A DNA stretch of 57,709 nt. Origin: an uncultured Prevotellaceae bacterium (GTDB lineage: Bacteria > Bacteroidota > Bacteroidia > Bacteroidales > Bacteroidaceae). Made by a program: the position numbers and the translations under genes. Position 1 is the stretch's first letter. Each line of letters begins with the position of its first letter. The notes beneath the pieces are model-generated. The model worked only from the letters and a program-made list of their open reading frames with translations. It was not told the origin of the DNA and ran no database searches. Below, piece after piece: positions 43,245 through 53,391 of the stretch. Where the stretch lies: assembly GCA_900315565.1 (NCBI GenBank), contig OMZS01000028.1, forward strand, positions 1 through 57,709. Reading direction: 5' to 3'.

Positions 43245-43952
43245 TTAGATGAGCGAGAAGGCTACGTCCATCATTTGGGTGAACGTGGTTTGCCGTTGTT
43301 CGGCGGTGGTTACTTCGCCCGTGAGCAGATTGTCGGAAATGGTGCAGATGCCCAGTGCGCGGTTGCCCGAACGGGCGGCGTTCATGTAGAGGGCTGCAAT
43401 CTCCATTTCAACAGCCAGAACGCCCATGTTCATCCACTTGTCGTTGTGGGCATCTTCGGCATAGAAGACGTCAGACGAGAACACATTTCCCACTTTGTAC
43501 TTGTAACCCATTTTGTCGCAAGCATCGGCAGCTGCGCGCAGCAGGTCGAAGTTGGCGATGGGAGCATAGGTGCCGGGCAGCTCGTATTGGCTGACATAGT
43601 TTGAGTTGGTGCAGGCACCCATGGCAATAACCAGTTCGCCCAGATGCAGGTCGGGGTGCATGGAGCCCGCCGAACCCACGCGGATGATGGTCTTTACGCC
43701 GTAGAAATTGAAAAGTTCGTAGGTGTAGATGCCAATAGAGGGCATTCCCATGCCGTGGCCCATCACGCTGACGCGCTTGCCCTGGCGGGTGCCGGTGAAT
43801 CCGAGCATGCCTCGCACGTTGTTGAACTGAACTTGGTTTTCCAGAAATCTCTCTGCCATGAACTTGGCGCGCAAGGGGTCGCCAGCCATGATGACGGTCT
43901 CGGCTATATCGCCGTAGTTTGCCCCAATGTGTGGGGTGGGTGTTTTTGCCAT
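43245..43952 (-). CDS. deoD: Purine-nucleoside phosphorylase
   Basis: A 235-residue hexameric-type PNP, which splits purine nucleosides with phosphate. It has [24 protein letters not shown] (residues about 6-29), [19 protein letters not shown] near 56 and RVGSAGSM near 90, the standard DeoD motifs, and the substrate region EMEIAALY near 182. Normal length. It is preceded by the acyltransferase gene with a 166-bp gap holding a repeat, so it may have its own promoter. Confidence 0.95.
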   Translation of the reverse strand: MAKTPTPHIGANYGDIAETVIMAGDPLRAKFMAERFLENQVQFNNVRGMLGFTGTRQGKRVSVMGHGMGMPSIGIYTYELFNFYGVKTIIRVGSAGSMHPDLHLGELVIAMGACTNSNYVSQYELPGTYAPIANFDLLRAAADACDKMGYKYKVGNVFSSDVFYAEDAHNDKWMNMGVLAVEMEIAALYMNAARSGNRALGICTISDNLLTGEVTTAEQRQTTFTQMMDVAFSLI

Positions 43953-44027
43953 AATAGTGATTTTTAAGGGGTTCGTTATATGCTCGTTTGAATTGTTTTA
44001 TGTCTTCAGATGCAGAGGGAACCAACC

Positions 44028-44072
44028 CTCGGTTCCCTCTGTTCCTCTGTGTGAGATTCTCTCTGCGTGCAT
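44028..44072. repeat. CACAGAGGAACAGAGGG dispersed repeat
   Basis: The reverse complement contains ACGCAGAGAGAATCTCACACAG followed by AGGAACAGAGGGAAC, closely matching 41279-41320. It lies next to a CCCTCCC palindrome at 44073-44115. Confidence 0.6.
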
Positions 44073-44115
44073 CCTCCCTCCCTTGGGGAGGGACCGAGGG
44101 TGGGTTCACCACGTC
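44073..44115. repeat. CCCTCCCTTGGGGAGGG dispersed palindrome, copy 3
   Basis: CCTCCCTCCCTTGGGGAGGG, then ACCGAGGGTGGGTTC; same design as at 17159 and, inverted, at 41519. Confidence 0.6.
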
Positions 44116-44117
44116 TC

Positions 44118-45020
44118 TTAAAGCGATGCTACAGCCAGACTATAGAGCTTGCAGGCTTTGCTGTCGCTTCGTGAGGGCAGCACCACGGGGGCAATGGCCC
44201 CTGAAAGGATGCCTGCCGTGTCGGCCTTGCAGAACAGAGTGATGGTCTTGTAGAAAGTGTTGCCCGACTCGATATCGGGGAATATCAGCGCATCGGCCTC
44301 GCCGGCCACTTGCGAGTGGATGCCTTTGGTGACGGCACTCTCGCGGCAGCACGAAACCTTTACGTCGAGCGGCCCCTCAACGATGCAACTGCCAAACTCA
44401 CCCTCCTGGGCTGCCTTCACAATGTCGAGATAGCCCACGGTGTGGGGGAAGAACTTTTCGTTCACTTTTTCCGAGCAATGAATGAGCGAGAGTCGCGGTT
44501 CGCTGATGCCCAGTGAGCGGCAGAGCGTGAGCGCCACGCGCACTTGCTCGGTGCGTTGCTCTTGGGTGGGGTAGGGAATGACGGCAGCGTCGGCAAACAC
44601 CAGCATTTTATGATAGGTGGGGATTTTGGCTACGGTGAGGTGGGTGAGTATTTGTCCACGAGGCAGTATGCCTGTCTCACGATTGAGTACGGCATGGAGC
44701 AGATTGTCGGTGTTGATGAGGCCTTTCATCAGAATGTCGGCTTTGCCTTCGCGCACCAGAGCCACCGCCTGGCGGGCAGCATCGTCGCGGTCGTCGGTTT
44801 CCACAAAACTGATATGCTCGCCGAATGCCATCAGTTCTGTATTGGCCTTGGCGGCTTGGGTGGCTCCTACAAACACGGCATTGATGAATCCTGACTCAAG
44901 AGCATCAACGATGGCCTCTTGGCTCGACTCGTCCTCGCCCCATACCACGGCTACTGTCTTGCGTTGGTTGCGCTCACGGAGGTGGGCTATGAGTTGTTCA
45001 AAATTCTTGATTGTTTCCAT
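44118..45020 (-). CDS. ptb: Phosphate acyltransferase (Ptb/Pta family)
   Basis: A 300-residue member of the PTA_PTB family (PF01515), which swaps CoA for phosphate on acyl groups. ADILMKGLINTDNLLHAVLNRETGILPRGQILTHLTV (about 94-130) and the end segment ESGNTFYKTITLFCKADTAGILSGAIAPVVLPSRSDS (about 250-287) are characteristic; the size and sequence are closer to phosphate butyryltransferase than to phosphate acetyltransferase. A butyrate kinase gene usually adjoins ptb, but none is found in the window. It may serve branched-chain or other short acyl-CoA. A -7 box lies 37 nt upstream. Confidence 0.88.
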   Translation of the reverse strand: METIKNFEQLIAHLRERNQRKTVAVVWGEDESSQEAIVDALESGFINAVFVGATQAAKANTELMAFGEHISFVETDDRDDAARQAVALVREGKADILMKGLINTDNLLHAVLNRETGILPRGQILTHLTVAKIPTYHKMLVFADAAVIPYPTQEQRTEQVRVALTLCRSLGISEPRLSLIHCSEKVNEKFFPHTVGYLDIVKAAQEGEFGSCIVEGPLDVKVSCCRESAVTKGIHSQVAGEADALIFPDIESGNTFYKTITLFCKADTAGILSGAIAPVVLPSRSDSKACKLYSLAVASL

Positions 45021-45057
45021 TTGTTCTTTAGTTGTATTTTTAAAAGTTTAGCCGACG

Positions 45058-45065
45058 CAAAGTTA
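45058..45065 (-). promoter_or_regulatory. -7 box of the ptb-like gene
   Basis: TAACTTTG on the minus strand, 37 nt before the start. No -33 box is clear. Confidence 0.45.
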
Positions 45066-45233
45066 GTCTTTTTATTCCATACTTCCATGCGAAAAACGTA
45101 AAAAAACATTATTTTTCGCTGATGGAAGAGAAATCTTCATGTTTTTTGGAAGATGGATTCACAGAAAATAATTAACTTAGCACGGTGAATTCATTTTCAA
45201 ACATCAATCAATCCAACAAAAAATCAATCCAAC

Positions 45234-46241
45234 ATGACAACAACTGCAACTAGCGACATGCGCGTGGGTATAGTGGGGGCTGGATGGATAGCCGAAAAGG
45301 CTGCCATTACCCTCAAGGGGCTTAAAGGAGCAACTGCTCTGGCCATTGGCTCACGCTCGAAAGAAAAGGCCGAGGCCTTTGCCAACACTTGGGGACTGCC
45401 CCGTGCCTATGGCTCTTATTCTGAACTCATTGACGACCCCGACGTTGACCTCGTTTATGTGGCCACGCCCCATTCGCACCACTACAACGTGACACGCGAA
45501 GCCATATTGAAAGGTAAACCATGTCTTGTAGAAAAAGCCTTCATGGCCAATCATGCCCAGAGCCAGGCCATTGTGAGGCTGGCGCGCGAGCGCAAGGTGT
45601 TTTTGGCTGAGGCCATTTGGACACGCTATCAGCCCGTTGTGCCCCTGATAAGAACTATGATTGCCGAGGGGCGCATAGGCGAGCCGCGGCTCATCACCGC
45701 CACCCTGGGCTACAGTATGGGCGACAAGCCTCGCATTATGCGTGCCGACCTCTGTGGCGGAGCCCTGCTCGACCTGGGCGTCTATGCCATCAATTTTGTA
45801 AGTATGTTTTGCGACGCTCCCTTCGTTGACATTACGTCGCAGTGTGTCAAGTCGGCCACGGGCATGGACCTCACCAACGCCATCACTATCACTTTGGCAA
45901 ATGGCGTGCTGGCCAATGTGCAGTCGTCGGCCAGCTGCGTAGGCGACAACATCGGTGTGATTGCCGGTACGGAGGGTAACATCATCATCGACAACATCAA
46001 TAATCCGCAGACGGTTACTCTCAATGGTCCTGACCGCACCTTCGTCAGTAAGGTGGCTGTGCCACGGCAAATCACGGGCTACGAGTATCAGTTCGTAGCC
46101 TGCAAGGAAGCCATGGCCGAGGGACTGCTCGAACCTCCACAGATGCCTCTTGACGAAACACTCCGCATCATGCGTGTGATGGACGGTCTCCGACAAAAAT
46201 GGGGCGTTCACTATCCGATGGACGACATGGAGTATGAATAG
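45234..46241 (+). CDS. Gfo/Idh/MocA family oxidoreductase
   Basis: A 335-residue NAD(P)-dependent enzyme. The Rossmann fingerprint is MRVGIVGAGWIAEKA near residue 9. VEKAFMANHAQSQ near 99 corresponds to the EKP catalytic motif, here EKA, so the usual Pro is replaced. GGALLDLGVYAINF near 178 is the conserved C-terminal domain motif. Met9 is an alternative start. Substrates of this family are sugars, sugar acids and inositols and cannot be assigned here. It ends 1 bp before the stop of tamB on the other strand. Confidence 0.9.
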   Translation: MTTTATSDMRVGIVGAGWIAEKAAITLKGLKGATALAIGSRSKEKAEAFANTWGLPRAYGSYSELIDDPDVDLVYVATPHSHHYNVTREAILKGKPCLVEKAFMANHAQSQAIVRLARERKVFLAEAIWTRYQPVVPLIRTMIAEGRIGEPRLITATLGYSMGDKPRIMRADLCGGALLDLGVYAINFVSMFCDAPFVDITSQCVKSATGMDLTNAITITLANGVLANVQSSASCVGDNIGVIAGTEGNIIIDNINNPQTVTLNGPDRTFVSKVAVPRQITGYEYQFVACKEAMAEGLLEPPQMPLDETLRIMRVMDGLRQKWGVHYPMDDMEYE

Positions 46242-46242
46242 T

Positions 46243-49200
46243 TTATCGCTGGTTGCGTCGTTTGGCTCGCTTCCGGCTGTGCCCGAAAAGATCCTTCAGC
46301 CCGTTGAAGTCCTTTTTCATGATGAGGCCAATGCCTTGGGTGTTAAGGCTGCTGCGGGTGAAATATCGGTCGTTGGTTTGGTTATAGACTTTGATGGCCA
46401 TGTTTCCGCTGGGGAATAGCAAGTACCTGATGTCGAAGTCGCCGATGAATGTGGTTGTAGCACTGGCAGCATTGTCGCGGTAGCCGAATTGTCCGTTAAT
46501 GAGCAGGCGGTTGTTGAGCAGGCTGCCAGAGAGCAAACCCTCGTATTCGGCATTGTAGAAGCCTTCGGTACCTGTAGAGATGTTGGCACCGAAATTCCAA
46601 TTACTGCTACGGAACATGCTGCTGAGCACATTGTTGATTTGCTGGCTGATGGTGCCGCTGAGTATGCTTTGCATGGCCAAACTTGCCTGGCTCTGTTGCT
46701 CACCATTTCTGCCGGCATTGTTGGTCTGCTCGGTGTAGAACCGCCCGATGCCGAGCAGATAAATCACCTGCATGTTCATTTCTTCCTGGCTGTTGATGAT
46801 GTTTTTCACCATTTGCTTGGCATCGCTGCTGACGTTAGGCACATCGAGGTCGAAATCCACTTTCGGGTCGCTAGGATGGCCCGTGATATTCATGATGCAG
46901 TCAACGCGGGTGTTGTTGTTGCTGAAGCTGTTACCAATGTTGAGGTCGGAAAGGGGCACAGCGTTGACGGTGTAAAGGGCCTTCAGGTCGAGGGTAGCGT
47001 TGAATGGGTCGCCTCCGAAAACAATGGTTCCCCCCTGCTGGAAGATGAAGTCTTTTTTGATGACGTTCTGTATGGTTAGATTGTAGCTTCCTCGGTCAAC
47101 GAGATAGGTTCCGAACATGTCGAAACTGCCTTTGTTAAAATAGGTGGCACGGATGGTTCCCGAACCGTTGAGGGCGATTTTGTCGTTGGTGGTGTGGTCC
47201 ATGAGCAGCCGCAGGGTGGCATCGGGGGTGCAGTTGATGAGGAAGTTTAGACGCAGGTCGGAGGGTATTTCTTCAACTACGGGCAATGTGTTCTGCTGAC
47301 TGGTTTCGGCCTGCAGGCGCGAGGGGGTTACATCGCGCCACTCAATGAACTCCTGGCTTCCGATGGCATCGGGTGCAGAGGCATTATACTCGATAAACGA
47401 ACCTTTCTCGGGGGTGGCATTGACATCAATGACCACTTCTCCGTCTTTGCCGCGAAGGGTGCAGTCGCCGGTGGCCCAGACGGTGCCAAAGAATGTGTCT
47501 TCGCCGTACTCTCTGAAATCGTATGCTAAGAGGTTTTGAGCCGTTACCCGCACATCGTAGCTGAGGTCAGAAAGATGGTCGTGGTGGAGTCGCCCGTTGA
47601 TGATTCCAATGTGGTTGTCGCGGTCGCGGATGGTATCGTTGCTAAAGACAATGTTGTTCTCTATCAGTCGCACCGTGTCGTTGGCAAGCCAGTATTTGGT
47701 GTTGAGGCTGCTGATTTCCAGGGTGCCGTTGGCCACGGCCTCGCCTGTAAGGTTGAGCTCGCTCAGCGCTCCCCACAGCCGCAGATTGCCTGTGCCTCGC
47801 AGGTCGGTGTTGCGCATAAAACTGTCGCAGAAATACTCTACGAATTCCAGCCGGCTGTTGTGCGGCTCAATGGCCAGGTCAATTTTGTCGTTTTCGGGCG
47901 AAATGTATCCTTTGATGAGCGTGCGCGACAGGGGGCCATCGTTGGCCACGGCATCAATGTCGATCATTTCTTTTTTGTCATCGTAGCTCACTTTTGCCGT
48001 AAGTGTTCCCATGTTGCCATACATGAAGGTGAATTTGTTGACCGTGAGCTGTGCGTTGGCCGAAGGACTTCCAAACACAGCGCGCACGGAAGCATGGCCA
48101 GAGGCTTTGCCGCCAAACTCCACGGCATGGAAGTTCACCAGGTTGGTGATGTAGTTTACATCGATATCCTGTAAATCCACAGATATGGAGTCGTTAGGAT
48201 TTTTTGTAGCACGTCCGCTGACTGTGAGGTGCTGCTTGTTGTGCTCCACCGAGAAGTGGTCAATGCTCAGATATTCCGAGTTGTAGAGTATTTCCGAAGG
48301 CATAACATGCCAGATGGTGTCGCTCACTTGAAACTCCGAGGGGTGGATGTTGACATGTGCGGTAGCCTTGCCGAGAGGGTTCTTGTAAAAGTCGGCTTCG
48401 GCGTGAACGCTGCCACGGAACACCCGCTGTTGGTTGTTGTCGAAGCTGATGGACGTCAGCAGACGGTTGTTTACTGCATTGGCATCAATATTCCAGCTGA
48501 AACGCTCCCCGTTGTCCATCACCTTCAGCACGTCGGCACGGGCAAAGAGCGTGTCGTTGGGGGTGCGTAACGACAGGCGGGCTTCCTCGTACCGGCTGCC
48601 GTCAATGTAGATGACGGGCACGCTGCACTCAAGGTTGAGCACGTTCTGACGGTCGTTCAAGTGGCCATACAGATAAGCGGGCTCGGTAAGCGTGACGGGC
48701 AAATCGAACAGTTTGTTGAGCCAGTCCGACTGTTTTATGGTGGCACTTAAGGTGAAATTGTTGTCGTTGAAAGAGTAGTTTCGTGCTGAGTGGGGAAGCC
48801 CGGGCAGGGTGGGGAGCTTGGATGCCACGAAGCGGGTGATGCTCTGCGCCAGAGTCTGATAGTCGTAGTTGCCGCGCACAGTCATGTCGGCAAAATCGCT
48901 TACCAGACGTAGTGTGCGTTGGCCTTCTTCTTTGTCGGCAGAAATGTGGAGGTTGTCGAGCACATATTCTTTATCTGGCGATTTCATCGAGAAAACATCC
49001 ACGTCCAGGTCGCCCATAAGCGTGTTCAGACTGGTGCCGTTAAGGTTAGCATCCAGCACCAGTTCAAACACAGCACCCTTCCATTCGTCGGTAAGTTTCA
49101 TGGCCGAAGGATTCAGATGGTGTACTTCGGCTTTTAGTTTGGCGTTAGGGGCGTGAATGTCGGAGTTGAACTGGCCTTCGAGCTTCACTTCGCCATTGGG

Positions 49201-50661
49201 GTCGTTGATGGCCAAAAGACCATTGAACAGGTTGTTTTGGTATTGGCCGTCAATAGTAATGTCGCGATAAGAATACGATTTGTAATCGAACCTCGACACT
49301 TTGCCATTGGCTTTTAATGACAGTTGGTTGCCTTGAGGCAGCAGGCCGTCCACATTGATGTGTGTGGCAATGGTGCCGAAATCGTCGTTGTTAAGAATGC
49401 GGCGCAGATTGATACCTTCGGTTTCTATGCGCCCTGTGAAGCTGTTGCCCCTCAGACCTATGCCAAGGTTGGCATTGCCCGCATCGGTGCGCAAAATGCC
49501 TTTGGTAGAAATATTGTTGCCCGAACCGCCAATCACACCACGGTAGTGAACGTTGCCCAAGCGAGTAATTTCGTCAGGGATTTGGATGCTTTCGCCCTTG
49601 GTATTTTTTGTGACAAAATCAATGGTTTCGCCGCTCAGATTCAGCCGCTCGATAGTGGCGTTCCAGTGGGGATGGCTCCAGTTGTTGAGCCACCCGTTAG
49701 CAAGCAGTTCCATGTCATTGTCTTCCGAATGAATGTGCAGGTGGCTCACTCGCATGGTGGTGCTGGTGCCCGAGAAGGTTGTGTTCAGGAAAATGGGATT
49801 CTTGAAGTGTACTAACGATGGGAGAAAACTTCTTAAGTCGTACGGAGTTATGCTTGTGTCGTGAATGTTTCCGTTGAACTTGATGGTGGGTTTTGCTATT
49901 TGCCCGTCAATCATGTTGTAGGTGGCTTCCAATGTGTCGATAAGCAGGGTGCTGCCAGGCATCTGCAAGTTGAAGTCGCGAAGCAGTGTGTGGCTATGGT
50001 CGGCATCCACTTTAAACGAAAGATGGCGAAGGTCAAAGCCTGACTGTTCCTGGAGTGAAATTTTCTTTACATTAAGATGGAGTGTCGAGTCGGTCAGCTG
50101 TTTGAGCATCAGGTGGGCACTGATGTTCTTTACGTTCAAATGGTTGAGGTTTAGCTGGCGCGTAGTGGTGGGAATGTCGTGACGGTCGAAACGTACAGCA
50201 CCATTGCGAATGATAACCGAGTTGATGCGCAGGTCGAGCGGTGTGTGGCTTGTTGTGTCTTTCGATGCGAGGGAGTCGAGTACAAACTGAAAATTGGGCT
50301 TGCTCTCTTCGTTAGCCTGATAGAAGTTTCCGTCGAAACCAAACAACTGTGCTGATGAAATGGCTATTTTTCCTTGAAGTATAGGAATTAACTCGATGTT
50401 GGCTGCCAGGCGCGAAGCATGAAGCATGCGTTTGCCCGCCTGGTCGTAGATGTCCACGTCGTCGATGATGATGCGGTTGAAGAAACCCAGATCTACTCTT
50501 CCCACGCTGACCTGAGTCCCAAGTTTCTCACCCAGAGCCTCGCTAACTTTTGAGCCAATAGCCGACTGTACTGCGGGTACATGGAGCAGCACAATAACAA
50601 GAAGATAAAGAGCCATCAGACTCCATATCGTCCAGGTGATGATTCGTCTAAGCGTTTTCAA
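46243..50661 (-). CDS. tamB: TamB-like translocation/assembly module protein
   Basis: A 1472-residue inner-membrane-anchored protein with one TM at about residues 7-27 and a very long beta-rich periplasmic part, ending in the TamB (DUF490) domain. The conserved C-terminal features are YNLTIQNVIKKDFIFQQGGTIVFGGDPFNATLDLKALYTVNA (near 1215-1256) and SGTISQQINNVLSSMF near 1350. In Proteobacteria TamB works with TamA in outer membrane protein or lipid transport; in Bacteroidetes it is thought to move lipids between membranes. It stands alone, read toward the oxidoreductase gene, and shares a divergent spacer with nqrA. Confidence 0.93.
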   Translation of the reverse strand: MKTLRRIITWTIWSLMALYLLVIVLLHVPAVQSAIGSKVSEALGEKLGTQVSVGRVDLGFFNRIIIDDVDIYDQAGKRMLHASRLAANIELIPILQGKIAISSAQLFGFDGNFYQANEESKPNFQFVLDSLASKDTTSHTPLDLRINSVIIRNGAVRFDRHDIPTTTRQLNLNHLNVKNISAHLMLKQLTDSTLHLNVKKISLQEQSGFDLRHLSFKVDADHSHTLLRDFNLQMPGSTLLIDTLEATYNMIDGQIAKPTIKFNGNIHDTSITPYDLRSFLPSLVHFKNPIFLNTTFSGTSTTMRVSHLHIHSEDNDMELLANGWLNNWSHPHWNATIERLNLSGETIDFVTKNTKGESIQIPDEITRLGNVHYRGVIGGSGNNISTKGILRTDAGNANLGIGLRGNSFTGRIETEGINLRRILNNDDFGTIATHINVDGLLPQGNQLSLKANGKVSRFDYKSYSYRDITIDGQYQNNLFNGLLAINDPNGEVKLEGQFNSDIHAPNAKLKAEVHHLNPSAMKLTDEWKGAVFELVLDANLNGTSLNTLMGDLDVDVFSMKSPDKEYVLDNLHISADKEEGQRTLRLVSDFADMTVRGNYDYQTLAQSITRFVASKLPTLPGLPHSARNYSFNDNNFTLSATIKQSDWLNKLFDLPVTLTEPAYLYGHLNDRQNVLNLECSVPVIYIDGSRYEEARLSLRTPNDTLFARADVLKVMDNGERFSWNIDANAVNNRLLTSISFDNNQQRVFRGSVHAEADFYKNPLGKATAHVNIHPSEFQVSDTIWHVMPSEILYNSEYLSIDHFSVEHNKQHLTVSGRATKNPNDSISVDLQDIDVNYITNLVNFHAVEFGGKASGHASVRAVFGSPSANAQLTVNKFTFMYGNMGTLTAKVSYDDKKEMIDIDAVANDGPLSRTLIKGYISPENDKIDLAIEPHNSRLEFVEYFCDSFMRNTDLRGTGNLRLWGALSELNLTGEAVANGTLEISSLNTKYWLANDTVRLIENNIVFSNDTIRDRDNHIGIINGRLHHDHLSDLSYDVRVTAQNLLAYDFREYGEDTFFGTVWATGDCTLRGKDGEVVIDVNATPEKGSFIEYNASAPDAIGSQEFIEWRDVTPSRLQAETSQQNTLPVVEEIPSDLRLNFLINCTPDATLRLLMDHTTNDKIALNGSGTIRATYFNKGSFDMFGTYLVDRGSYNLTIQNVIKKDFIFQQGGTIVFGGDPFNATLDLKALYTVNAVPLSDLNIGNSFSNNNTRVDCIMNITGHPSDPKVDFDLDVPNVSSDAKQMVKNIINSQEEMNMQVIYLLGIGRFYTEQTNNAGRNGEQQSQASLAMQSILSGTISQQINNVLSSMFRSSNWNFGANISTGTEGFYNAEYEGLLSGSLLNNRLLINGQFGYRDNAASATTTFIGDFDIRYLLFPSGNMAIKVYNQTNDRYFTRSSLNTQGIGLIMKKDFNGLKDLFGHSRKRAKRRNQR

Positions 50662-50709
50662 ATGTTACTTAGAGATAGCAATTATTTTGAATCCAAACGA
50701 ATTTTTGCG

Positions 50710-50717
50710 CAAAAATA
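50710..50717 (-). promoter_or_regulatory. -7 box of tamB
   Basis: TATTTTTG on the minus strand fits TAnnTTTG, 48 nt before the start. Confidence 0.45.
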
Positions 50718-50782
50718 CATCAAAAAGTCGTTATAAAGGAACATTTCGTCTGATTTTTCTTTAAAATGTGTTTATTTTTTTG

Positions 50783-50790
50783 TAATTTTG
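50783..50790 (+). promoter_or_regulatory. -7 box of the nqr operon
   Basis: TAATTTTG fits TAnnTTTG, 42 nt before the nqrA ATG at 50833. It lies in a T-rich stretch. Confidence 0.5.
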
Positions 50791-50832
50791 CCCACATTAT
50801 TCCGAATAATATTTTTTTTAAGCATAGTTTTT

Positions 50833-52182
50833 ATGGCAAATGTAATTAAATTGCGTAAGGGCTTGGACATTCACCTGCAAGGCAGAGCCAAGGAAGAGAA
50901 GCTTACGTTGAAGCCAAAGGACGAGATTGGACTCGTTCCCGAAGGTTTTACGGGCGTTACTCCCAAGGTGGTCGTCAAAGAGGGTGACATTGTCAAAGCC
51001 GGGGATGCTTTGTTTGTCAACAAGCAGTTTCCCGATGTGAAGTTTGCCTCGCCCGTGAGCGGCCAAGTAACGGCCGTGGTTCGAGGTGAACGGCGTAAAG
51101 TGCTTTGCGTCAAAGTAAAACGTGATGCTCAGCAGCAGTTTGTGGATTTCGGAAAGAAGGATGTGCAAAAGCTGACTGGCGAGGCTGTTAAGGGCGCGCT
51201 TCTCGAAGCAGGCCTTTTTGGCTTCATCAACCAGCTGCCTTATGCCATCTCTACTAACCCGGAAACTTCGCCCAAAGCTATTTTTGTGAGTGCTCTGCGC
51301 GACATGCCGTTGGCTGCCGACTTTGAGTTCGAACTGAAAGGCAACGAAGCCGATTTTCAAACGGGCTTGACGGCATTGTCGAAAATAGCGAAAACCTATC
51401 TTGGTATTGGTGCCGCTCAGCAGGCTGCTGCTCTGACGGGTGCCAAGGATGTTGAGGTGAACGTGTTTGACGGAAAGTGCCCTGCTGGCAACGTGGGCGT
51501 TCAGGTGAACCATCTTGACCCTGTGAACAAGGGTGAGGTGGTCTGGACTGTTGACCCGAGTGCTGTTATTTTCTTTGGGCGCCTGTTCAACACCGGGCGC
51601 GTTGATTTGCGCCGTACCATAGCCGTGACAGGCAGCGAGGTGCAGAACCCCGCTTATGCCGAGGTGCTGGTGGGCGAACAGATTGGCACGCTGCTTGAGG
51701 GCCAGCTCAAAGGCGATAAGAAGGTGCGTATCATCAACGGTAACGTGCTGACCGGACGGCCTGCCTCTGCCGATGACTATGTAGGTGCTCATGTGAGCGA
51801 AATTACCGTGATTCCCGAAGGCGACGACGCCAATGAGATGCTGGGTTGGATTATGCCTCGTCCCAGCCAGTTCTCTGTGAACCGCAGCTATTTCTCATGG
51901 CTTCAGGGCAAGAAGGAGTATGCTCTCGATGCCCGTGTGAAAGGTGGCGAGCGTCACATGATTATGAGTGGCGAATACGACAAAGTGCTGCCTATGGACA
52001 TTTACGGCGAGTATCTCATTAAGGCTATTATTGCTGGCGACATCGACAAGATGGAGCAGCTTGGCATCTATGAGGTGGCTCCCGAGGATTTTGCCTTGGC
52101 AGAGTTCGTGGATAGCTCTAAGCTCGAATTGCAACGTATTGTGCGCGAGGGTCTTGACATGCTCCGCAAAGAGAATGCGTAA
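50833..52182 (+). CDS. nqrA: Na+-translocating NADH:quinone reductase subunit A
   Basis: A 449-residue peripheral subunit that takes part in quinone binding. The start at 50833 (MANVIKLRKGLDIHLQGRAKEE) is chosen because it matches the family's usual beginning; the frame is open to 50788. The biotinyl/lipoyl-like N-terminal region (VVKEGDIVKAGDALFVNKQFPDVKFASPVSGQV) and the later NRSYFSWLQGKKEYALDARVKGGERHMIMSGEYDKVLPMDI are diagnostic. It opens the six-gene nqr operon. Confidence 0.96.
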   Translation: MANVIKLRKGLDIHLQGRAKEEKLTLKPKDEIGLVPEGFTGVTPKVVVKEGDIVKAGDALFVNKQFPDVKFASPVSGQVTAVVRGERRKVLCVKVKRDAQQQFVDFGKKDVQKLTGEAVKGALLEAGLFGFINQLPYAISTNPETSPKAIFVSALRDMPLAADFEFELKGNEADFQTGLTALSKIAKTYLGIGAAQQAAALTGAKDVEVNVFDGKCPAGNVGVQVNHLDPVNKGEVVWTVDPSAVIFFGRLFNTGRVDLRRTIAVTGSEVQNPAYAEVLVGEQIGTLLEGQLKGDKKVRIINGNVLTGRPASADDYVGAHVSEITVIPEGDDANEMLGWIMPRPSQFSVNRSYFSWLQGKKEYALDARVKGGERHMIMSGEYDKVLPMDIYGEYLIKAIIAGDIDKMEQLGIYEVAPEDFALAEFVDSSKLELQRIVREGLDMLRKENA

Positions 52183-52230
52183 TGATGTAAAAATTGTCTG
52201 AATAGTAAAAAATAGTCGAATAATTATTCT

Positions 52231-53391
52231 ATGAGCGCATTAAGAAATTATCTGGACAAGATAAAGCCCAACTTCGAGGAGGGGGGCAAGCTTCATGCAT
52301 TCCGTAGCGTGTTTGACGGTTTTGAGACTTTCCTGTACGTGCCCAACACGACGGCGAAAAGCGGAACCAACATTCACGACGCGATTGACTCGAAGCGCAT
52401 TATGAGTATGGTGGTCATTGCATTGATGCCTGCCATGCTGTTCGGTATGTACAATGTGGGCTACCAGAACTATCTGGCTGCAGGAACTCTTGAGCAGGCT
52501 AGTTTCTGGAGCATCTTCTTCTACGGATTCCTGGCTGTGCTGCCCAAAATCCTTGTTTCCTATATTGTTGGTCTTGGCATTGAGTTTATTTGGGCTCAGT
52601 GGAAAGGCGAGGAGATTCAGGAAGGCTATCTTGTGAGTGGTATCATCATTCCGCTCATCATTCCCATTGGCTGCCCGTTGTGGATGCTCGCCTTGGCTTG
52701 TGCCTTTGCGGTGATTTTTGCTAAGGAAATCTTCGGTGGTACGGGCATGAACATTTTCAATGTAGCCATTGCTGCACGTATGTTCCTTTTCTTCTCTTAT
52801 CCTTCGAAGATGACCGGTGACAACATTTGGGTTTCCACCGATTCTATTTTCGGCCTTGGCAACACGCTCCCCGACGCTTTCACGGCAGCAACGCCTCTCG
52901 GACAAGTAGGGCAGGGGGCTGAGGTTACAGCTTCGCTTTGCGATATGATAACGGGTTTCATTCCCGGTTCTATTGGCGAGACCTCGGTGATTGCCATTGC
53001 CATTGGAGCTGTTATTCTGCTTTGGACGGGCATTGCTTCGTGGCGAACCATGCTGAGTGTTTTCGTTGGCGGTGCCTTGATGGCATGTCTGTTTGAGTCA
53101 ACGGGTGCTTCGCCCCTTCATTGGTACGAGCACATCGTGCTGGGTGGATTCTGCTTTGGTGCCGTGTTTATGGCTACCGACCCTGTTACCTCATGCCGCA
53201 CAAATACGGGTATGTATATTTACGGCTTCCTCATTGGTGCCATGGCTGTCATCATTCGCGTGATGAACCCGGGCTATCCCGAGGGAATGATGCTTGCCAT
53301 CTTCTTTGGTAATATGTTTGCTGCCACCATCGACCACTTTGTGGTGGAGCGCAATATCTCGAAACGTTTAAAGAGAGGAGGTACAAAATGA
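52231..53391 (+). CDS. nqrB: Na+-translocating NADH:quinone reductase subunit B
   Basis: A 386-residue membrane subunit with about 9-10 TM segments. It carries a covalent FMN on a Thr in the SGAT-type motif; here the corresponding segment is DAFTAATPLGQ near residue 221, so the motif reads TAAT with the acceptor Thr kept. It forms the Na+ path with the other subunits. Its stop overlaps the nqrC start by 4 bp (ATGA). Confidence 0.96.
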   Translation: MSALRNYLDKIKPNFEEGGKLHAFRSVFDGFETFLYVPNTTAKSGTNIHDAIDSKRIMSMVVIALMPAMLFGMYNVGYQNYLAAGTLEQASFWSIFFYGFLAVLPKILVSYIVGLGIEFIWAQWKGEEIQEGYLVSGIIIPLIIPIGCPLWMLALACAFAVIFAKEIFGGTGMNIFNVAIAARMFLFFSYPSKMTGDNIWVSTDSIFGLGNTLPDAFTAATPLGQVGQGAEVTASLCDMITGFIPGSIGETSVIAIAIGAVILLWTGIASWRTMLSVFVGGALMACLFESTGASPLHWYEHIVLGGFCFGAVFMATDPVTSCRTNTGMYIYGFLIGAMAVIIRVMNPGYPEGMMLAIFFGNMFAATIDHFVVERNISKRLKRGGTK

